From assembly GCA_005882155.1 (NCBI GenBank), contig VBCQ01000197.1, positions 1 through 18,953 on the forward strand: a DNA stretch of 18,953 bases. The letters run 5' to 3'. The translations under genes and the position numbers were made by a program. This DNA comes from Betaproteobacteria bacterium. Lineage in GTDB: Bacteria; Pseudomonadota; Gammaproteobacteria; Burkholderiales; Burkholderiaceae_C. Below are positions 6,850 through 14,242 of this stretch, piece after piece. The notes below the pieces were generated by a model that saw only the letters and a list, made by a program, of their open reading frames with translations, searched no databases and was not told the origin of the DNA. Each line of letters opens with the position of its first letter. Positions within the stretch are counted from its first letter, which is position 1.

Positions 6850-6855
6850 AAGGAG
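6850..6855 (+). promoter_or_regulatory. Ribosome binding site favouring a TTG start at 6862
   Basis: AAGGAG lies six bases before TTG at 6862. A second site, GGAGGA at 6828-6833, lies four bases before another in-frame TTG at 6838. The first has better spacing. No in-frame ATG occurs until well inside the conserved domain. Confidence 0.55.
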
Positions 6856-6861
6856 CTCGCC

Positions 6862-7746
6862 TTGAATCCTGTACTTCCCATCGACATCGATCGCGGGTTC
6901 TTTCTCGACCCCGCCCAGGCTCGAAAAATTGGCGAGGAACAGTCTGGGTCGTATTGCTTTGCCGAGCCGTTTCCCCACATCGTATTGGACAACTTCTTGC
7001 CGGCCGAAATGACCAAGGAGCTGTTGAATCATTTCCCGCATGAACGGCTCAAGTCCGACGTCGTGTTCGATATGGGCTACGCGGGATATCACAAGCGTCA
7101 GATCCTCCCCACCGACTGCGACGAATATTGCCGCCGGGTCTTCGATTTCTTCAATTCACAGTCTTTCTTGCAGTACCTGGAGGGGCTGTCCTGCATTGAA
7201 GCGCTCCTGCCGGACCCCTACTTTGTCGGCGGCGGCTTTCATGAAATTACACGCGGTGGCAAGTTGGGCATCCATGCCGACTTTCGCATCAATGACCAGC
7301 TTCATTTGAGCCGCCGGATGAATGTGATCGTTTATCTGAACGAAGATTGGAAAGACGAGTACCAAGGCTCGCTCGAGCTTTGGAGCCGCGATATGTCGCA
7401 GAAGATGAAGAGCGTTACGCCGATCATGAATCGATGCGTCATCTTCAATACCGACGCAGACTCATACCACGGACATCCTGATCCGCTGAACACGCCCGAG
7501 GATGTTCGCCGCCGCTCGATTGCCCTGTACTACTACACGGCGTCCCGCGCCATTTACGAAGAAGTGCCGAATCGCTCGACGATGTACGCCGCTCGGCCAC
7601 AGGACAATGCGGACATTCAGCGCGAGGCGCGCTCGCTGCGACTCCAGCAGCATCTCCAGCAATGGGTGCCTCCAGCGGTACTGCGCTATTCACGCGCGCT
7701 GATTCGGCGTGCCAAGAGATTGAGGACGGCGCTGATTTCGCGGTAG
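6862..7746 (+). CDS. 2-oxoglutarate/Fe(II)-dependent oxygenase (prolyl 4-hydroxylase-like fold)
   Basis: The protein has 294 residues from the TTG at 6862, or 302 from the TTG at 6838. The iron-binding triad is visible: His138 and Asp140 in GIHADF and His203 in SYHGHPDPL. It is followed by the basic residue needed for 2-oxoglutarate in RRRSIALYYYT. The central FHEITRGGKLGIHADF and LNVIVYLNEDW-like stretches are characteristic of the 2OG-Fe(II) oxygenase group often found in capsule and exopolysaccharide loci. It should hydroxylate or otherwise oxidise a cytosolic substrate with O2 and 2-oxoglutarate; the substrate (sugar, amino acid side chain or protein) is unknown. It has no signal peptide. 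The acyltransferase gene starts 9 bp after its stop, indicating one transcript. Confidence 0.88.
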   Translation: MNPVLPIDIDRGFFLDPAQARKIGEEQSGSYCFAEPFPHIVLDNFLPAEMTKELLNHFPHERLKSDVVFDMGYAGYHKRQILPTDCDEYCRRVFDFFNSQSFLQYLEGLSCIEALLPDPYFVGGGFHEITRGGKLGIHADFRINDQLHLSRRMNVIVYLNEDWKDEYQGSLELWSRDMSQKMKSVTPIMNRCVIFNTDADSYHGHPDPLNTPEDVRRRSIALYYYTASRAIYEEVPNRSTMYAARPQDNADIQREARSLRLQQHLQQWVPPAVLRYSRALIRRAKRLRTALISR

Positions 7747-7755
7747 TCGTTGACC

Positions 7756-8943
7756 ATGAGCGAGCGCTCCCTCAAATCGGTGGAAGAGCTCGATTTGCTT
7801 CGAGGACTCGCCATTGTCCTGATGATCGTCAATCACTCGGGCTATCGGTTTGCAGATCTCCAAGCCGCTTCGAGCGATCCTTTGGCTGCGGTCGTCTTTC
7901 TCGGCAGCTTTGCTCCGGTGATTTTCTTCTTCACGACCGGATTCGGTGTCGCGTTGGCGCGCTCCGGCCCGCTGGAATGGTCTTCGTTTGCATCGGTCTT
8001 GGGAAAAGCCGCCTTGTTGCTTCTGGCCGATCAATTCATGTTTTGGCGCGAGGGCAGTACCGGCATCCTCGACTTCCTCGGATTCATCGCGCTTTCGACT
8101 GTGCTCGTGACCGCCGTATCCGCGAGCAAGAGATCGCACACCTGGAGCATCTCGCTGATCATCGCGATCCTGTGTCTGCGATTCGCCGTCGGCCCGCTCG
8201 CGCGCCACCATCTGGACGGCAACAGCATCGTTCTTGCATGGCTGTTGGGAGCGACATCTGTGCCGGGAGTGTCTTATCCGCTGTCGCCTTGGATGGTGTA
8301 TCCGCTGCTGGGTTTTCTGGCGGGTCGCAGCTACGTTGCACATGCCGCGTTGCGCAATCAGGGTTCGAAGCGCTTGGCTGCTTGCTTGGCCGCGTCGTCG
8401 TTGCTGCCGTTCGCCGGTGCGTTCGTCATTCACCGGGCTGGGTCGGGGTTTTTCCGCTGGGGGACGATGAACGGGCCCTTTTTCATCCTCTCGCTCGGCG
8501 TGCTGCTGCTCACGCTTGCTGCGTGTCTGCTCATTGCGATCTATTGGCCGGCCGCGATGCGAGTGCTTGGCCTACGCGGAATCTCCTCGCTTGCCGTGGT
8601 GCCGATCCACTACGCTTTCATCGACCTCCTGGCGAGCGCCGTGTCTGCGCCGCTCGGACCGATTGAATACCTCCTCGCCGCCGCTGTATTGGTGGTGGCT
8701 TGCATCGCCGCGTCGAAGCTGTTTGCCGCCACCTTGAATCGTTGGACCGCGGGCGCCGTGCTGGTCTATCCAATGGTCTTCGTGGTGATCTTCTGCATGG
8801 CGGCGCTGTGGTGGTCCGCTCGGGTCACGCCTTATACGGCTGCGCTTTGCGTCGTCGCCCAACTGGCCATCACCGCTGTGCTCGGTGTGCGCAATCAACG
8901 GCGCATGCTCGCTCGAAGCGCCGCGGGACCCTCGACTGCGTAG
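7756..8943 (+). CDS. Polytopic membrane acyltransferase (heparan-alpha-glucosaminide acetyltransferase / acyltransferase-3 like)
   Basis: The protein has 395 residues and about ten hydrophobic segments. The N-terminus, ELDLLRGLAIVLMIVNHSG, matches the first helix of acyltransferase-3 and HGSNAT-like proteins, where the Arg and the His after the helix serve acyl transfer. It is followed by FFFTTGFGVAL, equivalent to the FF.SGF segment of the superfamily. It would acylate (usually O- or N-acetylate) a glycan at the inner membrane. An in-frame TTG two codons upstream (7750) is an alternative start. It follows the oxygenase by 9 bp and converges on the broken methyltransferase. The exact subfamily is uncertain, since it differs from the other three acyltransferases of the window. 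Confidence 0.82.
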   Translation: MSERSLKSVEELDLLRGLAIVLMIVNHSGYRFADLQAASSDPLAAVVFLGSFAPVIFFFTTGFGVALARSGPLEWSSFASVLGKAALLLLADQFMFWREGSTGILDFLGFIALSTVLVTAVSASKRSHTWSISLIIAILCLRFAVGPLARHHLDGNSIVLAWLLGATSVPGVSYPLSPWMVYPLLGFLAGRSYVAHAALRNQGSKRLAACLAASSLLPFAGAFVIHRAGSGFFRWGTMNGPFFILSLGVLLLTLAACLLIAIYWPAAMRVLGLRGISSLAVVPIHYAFIDLLASAVSAPLGPIEYLLAAAVLVVACIAASKLFAATLNRWTAGAVLVYPMVFVVIFCMAALWWSARVTPYTAALCVVAQLAITAVLGVRNQRRMLARSAAGPSTA

Positions 8944-8952
8944 CACGCGGCG

Positions 8953-9093
8953 TCAGATCTTCCTGAAGTATTGCTGCGTCGTCGGTTTCATGAAGCCGCC
9001 GACCAGCCGCTTCACCTCGCTCTTGACTACCCGCAGCGGGTCGATCGTGACGTGGGTCGTCGGGCGCCCGATCGCGGCGTAGCCCAGCCGCTA
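8953..9093 (-). pseudogene. Severed C-terminal tail of the methyltransferase, downstream of the amber codon
   Basis: After TAG (9093-9091) the same frame reads RLGYAAIGRPTTHVTIDPLR, then a basic segment ending TTQQYFRKI and TGA (8955-8953). The text is collinear with the upstream domain and has no frameshift. The simplest history is a CAG to TAG change, turning a Gln in MRRMA-Q-RLGY into a stop. A sequencing error or suppressed amber codon would explain it equally well. Confidence 0.75.
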
Positions 9094-9861
9094 GGCCATC
9101 CGGCGCATGCTGTCGGGCGTGAATCCGTTGATGTGCTCGAGCGGATGGATTTTGCGATAGTCCGCGAGTGAATGGATGCCGGTCACGCCCGAGCAATCGG
9201 GCGTCTCGAGTACCAGCACGCCGCCGGGCGCGATCAGCGTCGTCAAAGTCTCCAGCATGCCGCGCGGATCATCCAGATGCTCGAGCACTTCGAACATCGT
9301 GACGACGTGAAACGGGCCGCTCACATCGCTGAGCTCGGGAAAAATCGGCACCAGCGCGTTGCTTCGCCGCGCTGACGAGCGGTCGACGCCGACGGCGTCG
9401 AAGCCATAGAGGTTGCACATCGCGAGGAACTCGCCGTGACCGCAGCCGAAGTCGAGCAATCGAACCGCGCCGGTCCTGATCTCGCGCGTCAGCGCTTCGA
9501 GGCGCAGCACGTGGGCCGTATTGCGCGCCGCCTTCTCGAACGCCTTTTGCGGCGTCTTGATCGACGCCTCGAACGCTTCAATCGCCTCCCGCGTCATCCA
9601 CTTCGAGAAGCGGCGCTCGTTCCACTGCGGATTCAAGATGTAGCGGTGAAAGGCCTGTTCGCAGTCGCCGCACTGCACGTAGGTCCAGCGCCGGCCGGCA
9701 AGAAATGGCATCGGGTCTTCGCCCCACGGGTCGGCACGCAAAAAGGACCCGACTTCGCCCTCGTCGAATGCGCCGGACGACAGCTCTGACAAGCGGCTCG
9801 AGCCGCATGAGATGCAGGTGGACCGGTCGGTGAACTGGGCTTGTTCCATCGTGTCACTCAT
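9091..9861 (-). CDS. Class I SAM-dependent methyltransferase, truncated by an in-frame amber codon
   Basis: The protein has 256 residues up to TAG at 9093-9091. The N-terminus holds a probable zinc knuckle, Cys16-x2-Cys19 and Cys64-x2-Cys67, as in methyltransferases acting on nucleotide-linked sugars and related substrates. The SAM site is LLDFGCGHGEF, followed by VGVD and the FEVLEHLDDP and LIAPGGVLVLETPD motifs of the Rossmann fold. The substrate is unknown; a sugar of the local polysaccharide is plausible. The frame continues after the stop for 45 sense codons of coherent sequence to TGA at 8955-8953, so the full-length product would have had about 302 residues. The lost part should cover the last strands of the fold, so the present product may be inactive. 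It is transcribed away from the GT2 gene at 9999. Confidence 0.8.
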   Translation of the reverse strand: MSDTMEQAQFTDRSTCISCGSSRLSELSSGAFDEGEVGSFLRADPWGEDPMPFLAGRRWTYVQCGDCEQAFHRYILNPQWNERRFSKWMTREAIEAFEASIKTPQKAFEKAARNTAHVLRLEALTREIRTGAVRLLDFGCGHGEFLAMCNLYGFDAVGVDRSSARRSNALVPIFPELSDVSGPFHVVTMFEVLEHLDDPRGMLETLTTLIAPGGVLVLETPDCSGVTGIHSLADYRKIHPLEHINGFTPDSMRRMA

Positions 9862-9924
9862 GGTGTGTCGCTGTTCTCACAATCGGCGAGCGAGCGAAAC
9901 AATGTATCGCAAGCGTCAGCGCCC

Positions 9925-9943
9925 GACGCCAAAAGCCGGCGTC
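9925..9943. promoter_or_regulatory. Inverted repeat in the divergent methyltransferase/GT2 intergenic region
   Basis: GACGCC (9925-9930) and GGCGTC (9938-9943) flank a 7-base A-rich spacer. The dyad lies about 55 bp before the GT2 start and about 65 bp from the methyltransferase start, a position suited to an operator. No clear promoter boxes were recognised. Confidence 0.3.
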
Positions 9944-9998
9944 ACCCTGACACAATGCCATGCCTTTTCGGCGCTAGCCCCGACTCCTGACCTGAGCG

Positions 9999-11024
9999 AT
10001 GAACCCGCAACCCGTGCACGACGAACCCGTCCGGGCGGCGCCCTCGAGCGCCGCGGCGGCCGATCGCCGGCCGGTCGACGTGTCGGTGCTGATCGTGAAC
10101 TACAACACGGCACACTTGCTGAAGGAGATGTGGGACGCGCTGGACGCGTCGCGCGGCGACTTGAGCTTGCAGACGATCGTTGTCGACAACGCATCGCGCG
10201 ACGAGTCGGTGTCGGTGTTGCAGCGCGACCATCCGGACGCGCAGTTGATCGTCAACGCCGACAACGTCGGCTTCGGCCGCGCCAACAACCAGGCGCTGAT
10301 GGCGGGTGCCACTGGCCGCTACGTGCTGCTGCTGAACACCGACGCCTTCGTCGCACCCGACACGCTGACTCGCACCGTCGCGTACATGGATGCGCATCCC
10401 GATTGCGGTCTTCTCGGCGTGCGCCTGGTCGGCCGTGATGGCGAGCTGCAGCCATGCTGCCGCTACTTCCCGACGCCATGGAATGTGTTCCTCGCCCGCA
10501 CCGGCACGGCGCGCTTCTTTCCCAAGGTGCGCATGGTCGACGACATGACATGGGACCATGGGTCGGTTCGGGAGTGCGATTGGGTTCCCGGGTGCTATCT
10601 GCTGATTCGCCGCGAGGTGATCGATGAGGTCGGTCTGTTCGACCCGCGTTACTTCTTGTACTCCGAAGAGCTGGATCACTGCTTTGCGGCCAAGCGAGCC
10701 GGCTGGAAGGTCGTTTACTTTCCCGGCACCGAAGTGGTTCACATCGGCGGCGAAAGCGCCAAGAGCGATGCGCCGCTCACCTCGGGCGGGCGGCAGATTC
10801 AGGTCCTGCAGATCGAAAGCGAGCTTCTGTACTTCCGCAAGAACCATGGTGCGAGCGCGGTACTTGCTAGCGTGATGTTGTCGACACTGGCCGATCTGAT
10901 CCTGCAGGCGAAGCACCTGTTAAAAGGCAGGGGCATCGCCGGTCTCTCATCGTATTGGCGCCACACCGCTGCAGTGTGGCAACTCTTTCTTCGCACCCGC
11001 TGGGGCAGCGTGCCCACCCGTTGA
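9999..11024 (+). CDS. Glycosyltransferase family 2, rhamnosyltransferase (WbbL)-like
   Basis: The protein has 341 residues in a single GT-A domain. Visible motifs are VSVLIVNYNT at the nucleotide-binding strand, VVDNASRDES, VGFGRANNQAL, LLLNTDAF (the metal-binding DxD equivalent is NTD), DWVPGCYLLIRREVIDEVGLFD and YSEELDHC with the probable catalytic acids. This set is typical of WbbL-like transferases that add rhamnose or a similar deoxysugar to a lipid-linked glycan at the cytosolic face. The donor sugar cannot be read from sequence. The N-terminal 25 residues are Ala/Pro-rich and not conserved. It starts a tight run of four plus-strand genes; the GT4 gene begins 11 bp after its stop. Confidence 0.92.
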   Translation: MNPQPVHDEPVRAAPSSAAAADRRPVDVSVLIVNYNTAHLLKEMWDALDASRGDLSLQTIVVDNASRDESVSVLQRDHPDAQLIVNADNVGFGRANNQALMAGATGRYVLLLNTDAFVAPDTLTRTVAYMDAHPDCGLLGVRLVGRDGELQPCCRYFPTPWNVFLARTGTARFFPKVRMVDDMTWDHGSVRECDWVPGCYLLIRREVIDEVGLFDPRYFLYSEELDHCFAAKRAGWKVVYFPGTEVVHIGGESAKSDAPLTSGGRQIQVLQIESELLYFRKNHGASAVLASVMLSTLADLILQAKHLLKGRGIAGLSSYWRHTAAVWQLFLRTRWGSVPTR

Positions 11025-11035
11025 ACCACACCGCC

Positions 11036-12178
11036 ATGGACCCGAGTTTCTGCGTACACGCAGTGTTTCCCAACTACTACGACGGCACGCGCGTTTCGTA
11101 CAGCCTCAAGTCGATTCTGAAGACGATGGCGTCGCCGGAAATACGCACTCACGCGTATGTGATGGGCAAGGCAAGGCACATCGAAAGCGAGGTCAGTGCG
11201 CTGCTGCCGATCTCGCTGTACAGCTACACGAGCAAACTGGTTCGCAAGCCCTGCGAGTCGATCATCAGCCGCTATGGACACTTCATGAAGCCGGGCGACG
11301 TAGCCTACCTGTGGCTGACGAATCCACCCGAGGTCACGCGAGCGCTGCAGAAGAAGAAGCTGTGGGTCGTTCGCGAGATGATCAACTGCGCGATGGGCCG
11401 GCGTAGAGAAGAGCTTCGCAGAGCGTATGCGCTGCTCGGACAACCCGATGGATCGGACATCACCGACCGTGACATCGAGCAGGAGCGTGCAGAGCTGCTC
11501 GCCGCGGATGCCGTCTTCTGTCCCAACGACTTCGTATTGGAGTCGGTTCTCGCCTATGGCGTATCGCCGGAGCGCTGCATCAAGACGAGCTACGGCTGGA
11601 CCGTGGAGCGCATCAACGGCGTCTCGCAACATCTGCCGAAGTCGCCGGGCATGAATCTGCTGTTCGTGGGCAGCGCCGACGTGCGCAAGGGCTTTCCGTG
11701 GCTGCTGGAGGCGTGGGTCCAGGCACGTGTCGATGGCCGCTTGCTGATCGCCGGCAAGATCGACCCGAAGATTCGCGCCGACTACGCCGCAATTCTCAGC
11801 CGCCCTGATGTCGTCGACCTCGGCTACGTGAGCGACATCGGCGCGGTCTACCGTTCGGCAGACGTGTTCTGCTTCCCCAGCTGGGAAGAAGGCGGCCCGA
11901 TGGTGACGATCGAGGCAATGGCGGCCGGCCTGCCGTGCATCGTCACGCCGATGGGCAGCGCCGGCCTCGTCTCGGAACGAACCGGCGGCGCGCTGATCGT
12001 GAAACCAGGTGACGTCGATTCGATTGCCGGCGCGATCCGTCAAATGGCCGACGAGCCGGCCCGAGCGGCCATGGGACGTCAAGCCCGCGACATCGCCGCG
12101 GGCTTCACCTGGCAGCACGTCGGCAAGCGGCGTGGCGACGCTATTGTTCGGCTGCGGGAGCAGTTACGGCGGGCCTGA
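11036..12178 (+). CDS. Glycosyltransferase family 4 (GT-B fold)
   Basis: The protein has 380 residues. The C-terminal half is diagnostic: LLFVGSADVRKGFPWLLEAW, LLIAGKID, LGYVSDIGAVYRSADVFCFPSW, then EGGPMVTIE, the E-x7-E motif of GT4 enzymes, followed by AMAAGLPCIVTPMG. It would transfer a sugar from a nucleotide donor onto the growing lipid-linked repeat unit in the cytosol. The ATG at 11036 starts after the preceding stop. An in-frame start at 10955 would overlap the GT2 gene and add residues unlike the family. The O-acyltransferase gene follows after 3 bp, pointing to translational coupling. Confidence 0.92.
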   Translation: MDPSFCVHAVFPNYYDGTRVSYSLKSILKTMASPEIRTHAYVMGKARHIESEVSALLPISLYSYTSKLVRKPCESIISRYGHFMKPGDVAYLWLTNPPEVTRALQKKKLWVVREMINCAMGRRREELRRAYALLGQPDGSDITDRDIEQERAELLAADAVFCPNDFVLESVLAYGVSPERCIKTSYGWTVERINGVSQHLPKSPGMNLLFVGSADVRKGFPWLLEAWVQARVDGRLLIAGKIDPKIRADYAAILSRPDVVDLGYVSDIGAVYRSADVFCFPSWEEGGPMVTIEAMAAGLPCIVTPMGSAGLVSERTGGALIVKPGDVDSIAGAIRQMADEPARAAMGRQARDIAAGFTWQHVGKRRGDAIVRLREQLRRA

Positions 12179-12181
12179 GTC

Positions 12182-13210
12182 ATGTCCAAGAGAAGTCTGC
12201 ACATCGACACCCTGCGAGCAACAATGATAGAGCGACTACCAGCCCTCGATGGTCTGCGCGGCGTGGCAATCCTGCTGGTGGTCGCGAGCCACACCATCAG
12301 CCAGGCCATCCCCGGCGGCTTTGGGGTCACGCTGTTCTTCTTCATCTCGGGATTCATCATCACGCGCTTGCTGCTTGGCGATAACCGACTCTGGCCCTTC
12401 TATGCCCGGCGCATTGCACGACTCGCGCCCGCACTGCTGGTGTTCGTGGCCGTCACGTGCCTGTTGTCGCCAGTCGTGCCGGGCGACGTGGCCGCCGCAC
12501 TGCTGTACTACGCGAACTACCACCAGTTCACGATGGCACTCGACCAGACCTGGTCGCTCGCCATCGAGGAACATTTTTACGCGGTATTCCCTGCGCTGCT
12601 GATCGCGCTGAGCGTCAAGCGACTGCAGAGCGCGCTGATCGCGTTTGTAGTCGCGGTCTTGCTGTGGCGAATTGCGCTGGTGGTCGGCGGTGACATCGAG
12701 CGCATCCATCGAGCCAGCGACACGCGACTCGACTCGATCGCCTACGGCTGCCTGCTGTCGATCATGATTCATCACAAGTCGAAGTGGCTCGGCGTCTTGT
12801 CGAGTCGACGCGTGCTCGCATTCGGCGCCGCGCTGCTGGCGGCGACGTTCGCACTTCGCAGCCCGGCGTTTCGCGAGAGCGTGCGCTACTCGTTGCAAGG
12901 GCTCGCGCTGATGCCCTTGTTCTGTGGCCTGTTCTATTCGAACAACGCGCCGGCCTGGCTTCGCGCGACGCTCGAATCGAAAGCGCTGGTCTACGTCGGG
13001 ACCGTCAGCTATTCGCTCTATCTCTACAACGGCTTCGGCTCGGTGCTCGGCGTGCAGAACCCACTGCTCGGACTTCTCATCGTGTCGGTGCCGGCTACGC
13101 TGGCGTCGTTCTACCTGGTCGAGCGGCCGGCCCGGCGATACCTTCCTGTGCTGTGGTTGAAGTGGTTGCGCTGGACTTCGGGGCTCAAAGCTCGAGGGGG
13201 TCAGACCTGA
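12182..13210 (+). CDS. Acyltransferase-3 family protein (OafA-like O-acyltransferase)
   Basis: The protein has 342 residues and about ten membrane helices. Family hallmarks are LPALDGLRGVAILLVVASH with the conserved Arg and His, FFFISGFIITRLL, FYARRIARLAPALLV with the Arg-rich loop, and WSLAIEEHFYAVFP. The C-terminus has SYSLYLYNGF and VERPARRYL. It lacks the periplasmic SGNH domain found in longer OafA proteins. It should acylate, most often acetylate, a sugar hydroxyl of the lipid-linked repeat unit or polymer. ATG at 12224 is an alternative start right before the conserved domain. The next acyltransferase begins at its stop codon. Confidence 0.92.
   Translation: MSKRSLHIDTLRATMIERLPALDGLRGVAILLVVASHTISQAIPGGFGVTLFFFISGFIITRLLLGDNRLWPFYARRIARLAPALLVFVAVTCLLSPVVPGDVAAALLYYANYHQFTMALDQTWSLAIEEHFYAVFPALLIALSVKRLQSALIAFVVAVLLWRIALVVGGDIERIHRASDTRLDSIAYGCLLSIMIHHKSKWLGVLSSRRVLAFGAALLAATFALRSPAFRESVRYSLQGLALMPLFCGLFYSNNAPAWLRATLESKALVYVGTVSYSLYLYNGFGSVLGVQNPLLGLLIVSVPATLASFYLVERPARRYLPVLWLKWLRWTSGLKARGGQT
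13194..13200 (+). promoter_or_regulatory. Probable ribosome binding site before a non-ATG start at 13207
   Basis: GAGGGGG lies six bases before CTG at 13207, and that CTG overlaps the TGA stop of the upstream gene (CTGA). No ATG or GTG is found in the frame between 13207 and the conserved domain. The alternatives are TTG at 13243 or GTG codons near 13153-13162 inside the upstream gene. Confidence 0.4.
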
Positions 13211-14235
13211 CTACCGTTCGGGCCGCCAACGCGCCACGAGCCTTGGTACCGCAACCTGGCGTAACGCGCGACACGAATCTGGACACCCTTCGTGTCGCAG
13301 CGGCGTTCACCGTGGTCTTGCTCCATGTGTGTGCAAGCGTCGTCAATTCAGGGCCGGCAGGCCACGTCGGCGCCTGGTGGACCGCGCATCTGATCGAGTC
13401 GGCAACGCGCTGGTGCGTGCCGGTGTTCGTCATGGTCAGTGGCGCGCTGCTGCTGTCGCGGCCGATCGATTCGCCGCCCGAGTTCTATCGGCGCCGCGCC
13501 GCGCGACTGCTGGTGCCGCTGGTCGTGTGGACCGTCGTCTACTTGGCGTTGCGTGCGTACTGGGCGCGCGGCATCGATGTGGCCGACCTGGCGACATCGG
13601 TCATCACCGGCGTACCGTACTACCACCTCTGGTACCTGTACATGCTGCTCGGCCTCTATCTGATGACGCCGTTCATTCACCGCTTCGTCGCCAGCGCATC
13701 GACGGCACTGAGGACGTGGTTTGTCATGATCGCGTTCGCGATCGCTTCCCTTGACTTCCTCGTCATGTTCCTGCCGTTCGTGCCGTACTTCGTTGCCGGC
13801 CACTTGCTGCGCGACATGCCGGCATCGTCGCCCGCCGCGACGTTGCTCGCCACCGCGGGCGGCTGTGCCGCGGGCATCGCGATCGTCGGCGGACTGATGG
13901 TGCCGCGCTGGGATCACATCGCCTGGGAAGTCATGTACTCGTACTTGAACCCGCTGGTGATCGTGATGTCGCTGTGCGTGTTTCGATTCGGCATCAGCCA
14001 GCCGTTGAAATCCCAACCAGCCGCCGCATGGGTGCAGCGCCTTGCGCCGCTGACGCTCGGCATCTACTTGATTCATCCGCTGTGGCTGGAGCTGCTTCGA
14101 CGTGTCGGTCTGTACGGGTCGGCACTGCATCCGGCAGTCGGCATCCCGGCAACGGCGCTGGTGGCGTTCTCGCTGTCCGCCGCGTCGACGGCATTGTTGG
14201 GATCGCTGCCCTACGTGCGAGCCAGCGTTCGTTGA
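13207..14235 (+). CDS. Acyltransferase-3 family protein, WecH/YiaH-like
   Basis: The protein has about 342 residues and about ten membrane helices. The start of the domain is NLDTLRVAAAFTVVLLHVCAS, followed by WCVPVFVMVSGALLLSR, FYRRRAARLLVPLVVWTVVY and YYHLWYLYMLLGLYLMTPF. The last pattern is characteristic of the WecH/YiaH branch, which O-acetylates enterobacterial common antigen or related surface glycans. The near-C-terminal TLGIYLIHPLWLELL is also typical. The start is uncertain: CTG at 13207 (overlapping the previous stop, with a G-rich ribosome site), TTG at 13243, or GTG inside the upstream gene. It ends 7 bp from the stop of the convergent GT2 gene. Confidence 0.87.
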   Translation: MTTVRAANAPRALVPQPGVTRDTNLDTLRVAAAFTVVLLHVCASVVNSGPAGHVGAWWTAHLIESATRWCVPVFVMVSGALLLSRPIDSPPEFYRRRAARLLVPLVVWTVVYLALRAYWARGIDVADLATSVITGVPYYHLWYLYMLLGLYLMTPFIHRFVASASTALRTWFVMIAFAIASLDFLVMFLPFVPYFVAGHLLRDMPASSPAATLLATAGGCAAGIAIVGGLMVPRWDHIAWEVMYSYLNPLVIVMSLCVFRFGISQPLKSQPAAAWVQRLAPLTLGIYLIHPLWLELLRRVGLYGSALHPAVGIPATALVAFSLSAASTALLGSLPYVRASVR

Positions 14236-14242
14236 AAGCGCG

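Noticed and set aside
12784..13206. Extension of the second acyltransferase-3 gene back to 12784
   Set aside because: This part overlaps the upstream acyltransferase in another frame and reads as low-complexity Arg/Ala text.
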